Source of the DNA: JAFGAS01 sp963809875 | Lineage (GTDB): Bacteria; Desulfobacterota; Zymogenia; Zymogenales; Zymogenaceae | Direction of reading: 5' to 3' | NCBI GenBank assembly: GCA_963809875.1 | Contig: CAWELC010000003.1 | Coordinates: 102,191-166,190 of the forward strand | DNA: 64,000 nt | Shown: positions 60,403 through 64,000 of the stretch, piece after piece | How the letters are laid out: each line of letters opens with the position of its first letter | Numbering within the stretch: the first letter of the stretch is position 1 | Notes under the pieces: model-generated | What the model was told of the DNA's origin: nothing | The model's database searches: none | The model's input: only the letters and a program-made list of their open reading frames with translations | Made by a program: the position numbers and the translations under genes

Positions 60403-62513
60403 GGATCAAGCCGCAGCTGGGGCGATGGTTCCTCGAGTCGGAAGGCGTCCAGGGCAGCGACCGCCGCGTGGTGATCAGCGACTCGTTGTGGCGGCGCCGC
60501 TTCGGGGCCAACCCCGGGATCGTCGGCCAGCCGGTGCGCCTCAACGGAGAGCCCTACGAGGTCGTCGGCGTGGCGGCGCCGGGCTTCGATCTGCCGATGG
60601 GAAGCCAGCGTCTGGGCCCCGCTGGCGTTCAGCGCGGAAACCGCCGCCGAGCGGGGGCGGGGTTGGCTCACGGTCGTCGGCCGCCTTCGCGACGGCATCA
60701 CGCTCGAACAATCCGGCGCGCAGATGGACGCGATCGTGGCCAGGCAGCGACGCGAGCATCCGTCCACCAACGCGGGCCGGCCCGTTGGCGTCTACTCGTT
60801 CACGAAGGGAATGGGAGATCCCGGGGCGGGCAGTTTCGTGGCGATCTGGCAACTGGCAGCGCTGCTCCTGCTGCTCATCGCGTGCGCCAACGTCGCCAAC
60901 CTGCTGCTCGTGCAAGGCGTGGAGCGACAGCGCGAGATCGCGCTGCGGATGGCGCTCGGCGCCGGCCGCGCCCGCCTGGCCTTCCAGTTGCTGCTGGGAG
61001 GGCGGCGTCCTGCGCCGCCCTGGGGATTGGTGCCGCGCGTGCGGCGCTGGCATTAGCAGGGCTGCAGGCTACGCGCGCCGCGTTCCCGGTCGCGGATCCC
61101 AGCGCTTCGTGCCGGGCTGGCAGCGTACCTCCACCTCCCGAGCCTCGCTACCTTCCTCGGTGATGGCGGCGCTGGCGTCCGCCGCAACCTATTCTGTCAG
61201 CGCTCCTGCCCCGCCCTTCACGCGACCCGCTCCAGGCCACAGCAGGAAGGCCCTGCAGCGCGATCGGCGAACGGCCACCGCCGGACGCGGGTGGCTGCGG
61301 TCGGGTTTCGCGGCCGCGCAGATCGCGCTCGCGGTGGCACTCGTCGCAGCGTCGGCGATGACCGTGCGCGTCGGGCGCGTCGGGGGCGGTTCCACGGCCA
61401 CCTCGGCTTCCAGGCCGCTCACCTCCTGACCGGGCGAGGTCGAGTTGCCCGAAGCAGGGCTACCCGACAACGCCACCAGGCGGCGCCGGTTCGCGGCAGC
61501 TCGATGACCGAAGCGCTCGGTCAGATTCCAGGGGTGCCGGCGCGCGGGCCTCGGCGAGCAGTCTCCCTACGACGGAGCCAACGACCTGGCGGAAGATCTG
61601 GCATCGAGGGAATGGCGTTCCCGCCCGAGAACGAGCCAAAGGTGGACAAAGCCGGGTCGTCAGCACACCTATTTCAAGGCGATGCGGTCCCCCGGCCGTG
61701 GCCGGCCGACTGCTCGACTGGCAGACGACGCGGCGCGCGGAACGTCGCCGTGGTGAGCCGTGCGCTCACCAGACGCTTCTGCCCGGACGCGGCTCCCATC
61801 GGCCGCAGGATCCGTTCGGAGACGCCGCCGACTGGGTGGCGGTCGTGGGCGTCGTCGGAGACGGGAAGCACGACTGTTCGTCGGAGGAGAGGACATGCGC
61901 GACGGGCGTACCGTTCGAAGGCCCGAGGAATCCGTCGTCTACATCCCGGTAGAGCTAGTGCGCCAGCGACGGGATGTACCCGCTGGTGCGCAGCGCGGCT
62001 GGAGCCCTCCGGCGTGGCGTCGGCGCGGTCCGCGATCGACCGGTGGTGGTTCAGGACGATCGCGATCTCCCATCGCGGATGTACGCACCCTGCGGAACTG
62101 ATCCGCTCGGGCGCGGCAGACCAGACGCTGTCGGCGCCGATCGAGCATCATCGCGGCTGCTCGCGCTGGGCTCGCCGCCGTCGGACGTTTACGGGGTCGT
62201 GTCGTTTGCGGTGGCACAGCGCACCCGTGAGCTCGGCATCCGCGCGGCGCTTGGCGCCACGCCGTCGGATATCGCGCGGCTGACGATGGCCACGGCCTGG
62301 AGGATCGCCGCGGGAGGGGTGTCGGTCGGCGTGCTGCTCGCATTCGGAATCGGCCGCGTGATGGAGAGCGTGCTGTTCGGAACGGTTTCGATCAACCTGC
62401 CGACGACGCTCGCCAGTCGCCTGTTCCTCGGCGCCATCGCGCTCGTCGCCAGCGCCGTCCCCGCCCGGCGCGCGGTGGCCATCGACCCGACCGTCGCGTT
62501 GCGAACGGAATGA
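60395..62513 (+). pseudogene. ADOP-type (MacB/FtsX-like) permease, 5'-truncated and frameshifted
   Basis: Pieces in several frames match the acidobacterial duplicated orphan permease family: the MacB-like periplasmic core (VVISDSLWRRRFGANPGIVG, RLNGEPYEVVGVAAPGFDLP), FtsX helices (LLLLLIACANVANLLLVQGV, REIALRMALGAGRARLAFQL) and the C-terminal FtsX copy (VAQRTRELGIRAALGATPSD, VPARRAVAIDPTVALRTE). The frame changes many times (e.g. near 60608 and 61000, and repeatedly from 61050 to 62160). Low-quality or low-coverage sequence is likely; decay cannot be excluded. Confidence 0.75.
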
Positions 62514-62553
62514 ATGGAAGTCGAAAGTGGAGGCCGAACAGTGGGAGTTTCCC

Positions 62554-62590
62554 GAGAGTCAACAGTCGAGAGTCGAGAGTCAACGGTCGA
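62554..62590. repeat. Short direct repeat GAGAGTCAACRGTCGA
   Basis: Two copies of a 16-base unit (62554-62569 and 62575-62590, one base different) separated by 5 bases, between converging genes. An inverted repeat GGGCGGCC / GGCCGCCC (62599-62606 and 62613-62620) follows and may terminate transcription. Confidence 0.6.
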
Positions 62591-62621
62591 AGTGGTCGGG
62601 GCGGCCCCCTGTGGCCGCCCG

Positions 62622-64000
62622 TTACCGCGACGTGACCGTGAACAACGTCGAGGAGGCGCGTGTAGCCGTAGGCGTATGACGACCCGTCGGGCGTGACGCG
62701 CAGCGCGTCGATCGACATGACGCCGACGCGTTCGCCGGCGCCGATCTGCCGCACGACGTCGCGGCGCCCCGACGCCAGGTCGATGCGCTGAATCAGACCG
62801 GCACCCTGTGCGGCTCGTAGACGAGCAAGGCGCGCCCATCCACCGTCCATCGGATCGGCACGTCGCGACTCGTCAGGGCGTTCACGGCCTGCGGCTGTCC
62901 GCCGGACACCGGGTAAATAGCGGGGGCGGCATCCGCGCTCCACGCGACGATCCTGGAGCCATCGGGCGACACCAGGCCGGCGTCTGCGGTCCCGGTGACG
63001 GCGCGCGGCGCGCCGCCATCGACGTCCTGCACGAAGCACCGCGCCGCCACGCCCTTGCCGGCGCCGCACGCGAGGATCCGCCGCCCGTCGGGGAAGAACG
63101 CGGCCCATCGGTATTCGACAGCCGCCCCCGTCGGCAGGATGCGATTCGGGCCGGCGCCCGTCGGGTAGAGCAGCAACTGGGGCGGAGTGTAGGTGACGGC
63201 CAGCGCGAGCCGCCCATCCGGCGAGAAATAGCGCGCCTGTCCCGAGCCGACCGCCACGATGGGCGCGCCGTCGGTCGTGCGGAGGCACACGGTTCCGTTC
63301 GCTCCCGCCGGCGCCGCGAACTCGCTGAACAGCACCGCGCGGCCATCGTCGGAGAACGCCGCCAGGCTCGAGTGGTCGAGCCAGGACAGTTCGCGTTCCT
63401 CGGTCGCGCCCGGCGGCAAGACCCTCACGCCGCTGCGCCAATCGTCGCGCGTCACCAGCCAGGTGCCGTCTGCCGACACGTCGTGAATGGTCAGGCTGCC
63501 GCTGCCCTCGAGCACCAGTCGCGCCTTGCCTCCTGCCGCCACCGCGTAGATCGCGGCCATGTCGGTGCCGTGAGGGCTCGCGCTGAAGACCACCTCCTTG
63601 CCGTCGGGCATCCACGACACGCCGTGCGCGTCCGGGAATGGTCCGGCCAGCGCCGTGGCCTTGCCCGCCCGGTCGAGCAGCATGAGCGTGCCGGTTCCCT
63701 CCCATCCGTAAGGGTGGTCGATGAAGGCGATGCGATCGCCGGCGGGCGCCACGCGCAGATCGGAAAGGTAACCGCTCGTCTCGTAGGTGGCCGCAACGCC
63801 GGGCCATTCGATGCGGTCGCGGTCGCCCCTGACGCGAACCACCGCCAGTTCGTCGCCGCCAGGCAGCCAGTCGGCATCGCGAACTCCGTCGAGCAGATCG
63901 CGCGGCGCGGCCGCGCCAATCGACATGCGCGAGAGCGTCCCCTCGAAGGTGTCCGGCCCGGCCAGATGAGCCTTCGTGAGCAGCGCCATTTCACCTCGCG
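62622..64000 (-). CDS. TolB-like beta-propeller protein (C-terminal part), probably of a Ser/Thr kinase
   Basis: About 460 codons visible; it runs off the window at 64000. WD40/TolB-like blades: PRDLLDGVRDADWLPGGDE, AHGVSWMPDGKEVVFSASP, GRRILACGAGKGV, VSPDGSRIVAWSADAAPAIY, and near the end IDALRVTPDGSSYAYGYTR LLD. In Acidobacteria this propeller is typically the C-terminal half of a eukaryotic-like kinase or sits in winged-helix regulators; the kinase part is outside the window. Two single-base errors (about 62802 and 62646) are needed to reach the natural end LFTVTSR with TAA at 62622. Confidence 0.7.

Overview
The window looks like a contig from a Gram-negative, deltaproteobacterial-grade bacterium (Desulfobacterota or a neighbouring lineage; the sequence alone does not settle this). 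Reasons: a CpoB/YbgF-type lipoprotein, OmpH/Skp, an outer-membrane beta-barrel protein, a type IV prepilin, a complete archaeal/V-type ATPase operon in a bacterium, type-2 TrpB, NadB, MtaB, and moderately GC-rich genes with frequent GTG and TTG starts. The last 3.6 kb (after about 60,395) is visibly more GC-rich, is broken in many frames and encodes Acidobacteria-like proteins. It is probably a chimeric join.

Layout. 0-7.2 kb: acetyl-CoA synthetase (truncated by the window edge), cpoB-like lipoprotein, divergent ECF sigma/anti-sigma pair, a tiny membrane ORF with an in-frame TGA, trxB, FmdB-type zinc ribbon, nucleotide-sugar dehydrogenase. 7.3-12.8 kb: secreted/envelope block (beta-barrel, FecR-domain protein, CARDB-like protein, OmpH, prepilin). 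13.0-14.8 kb: type-2 trpB preceded by what reads as a tryptophan-codon attenuator with two successive terminators. 14.8-18 kb: signalling block (GAF-GAF-HD-GYP, Crp/Fnr regulator, class-II cyclic-nucleotide phosphodiesterase). 18-28.4 kb: housekeeping genes accD, folC, coaBC, family-4 UDG, NfeD protease, PP-loop tRNA-thiolation-like protein, fabH, mutS. 28.5-37.9 kb: V-type ATPase operon H-C-I-K-F-E-A-B-D plus a universal stress protein. 38-45.6 kb: TPR protein, small membrane protein, acyl-CoA ligase, palindromic repeat, FAD oxidoreductase, PEBP, flavin reductase, nadB. 45.9-48.5 kb: lytic transglycosylase, TPR-AIM24 protein, pgsA. 48.5-49.5 kb: about 1 kb without a recognisable gene but with two promoters, a terminator-ended small-RNA candidate and a possible pseudoknot. 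49.5-52 kb: overlapping cassette of two D-Ala-D-Ala-ligase-type ATP-grasp enzymes and a GNAT acetyltransferase. 52-57.3 kb: mtaB-rnc-radical SAM-era-der. 57.3-60.4 kb: branched-chain amino acid ABC transporter start (small membrane peptide, livK, livH, truncated livM). 60.4-64 kb: fragmented ADOP-type permease and a TolB-like beta-propeller protein, convergent.

Sequence quality. At least nine apparent single-base insertions, often in G runs, break atpB, the 38.1 kb TPR gene, livK, livH and livM. Because atpB is essential to the V-ATPase and both sides are perfectly conserved, these are most likely sequencing or assembly errors. I annotate the genes across them.

Most interesting items: the Trp-codon leader with cascaded terminators upstream of trpB2; the ATP-grasp/ATP-grasp/GNAT cassette and the unexplained structured kilobase before it; and the 64-codon membrane ORF interrupted by a single TGA. 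No database search was possible, so family names come from recognised motifs and gene order.
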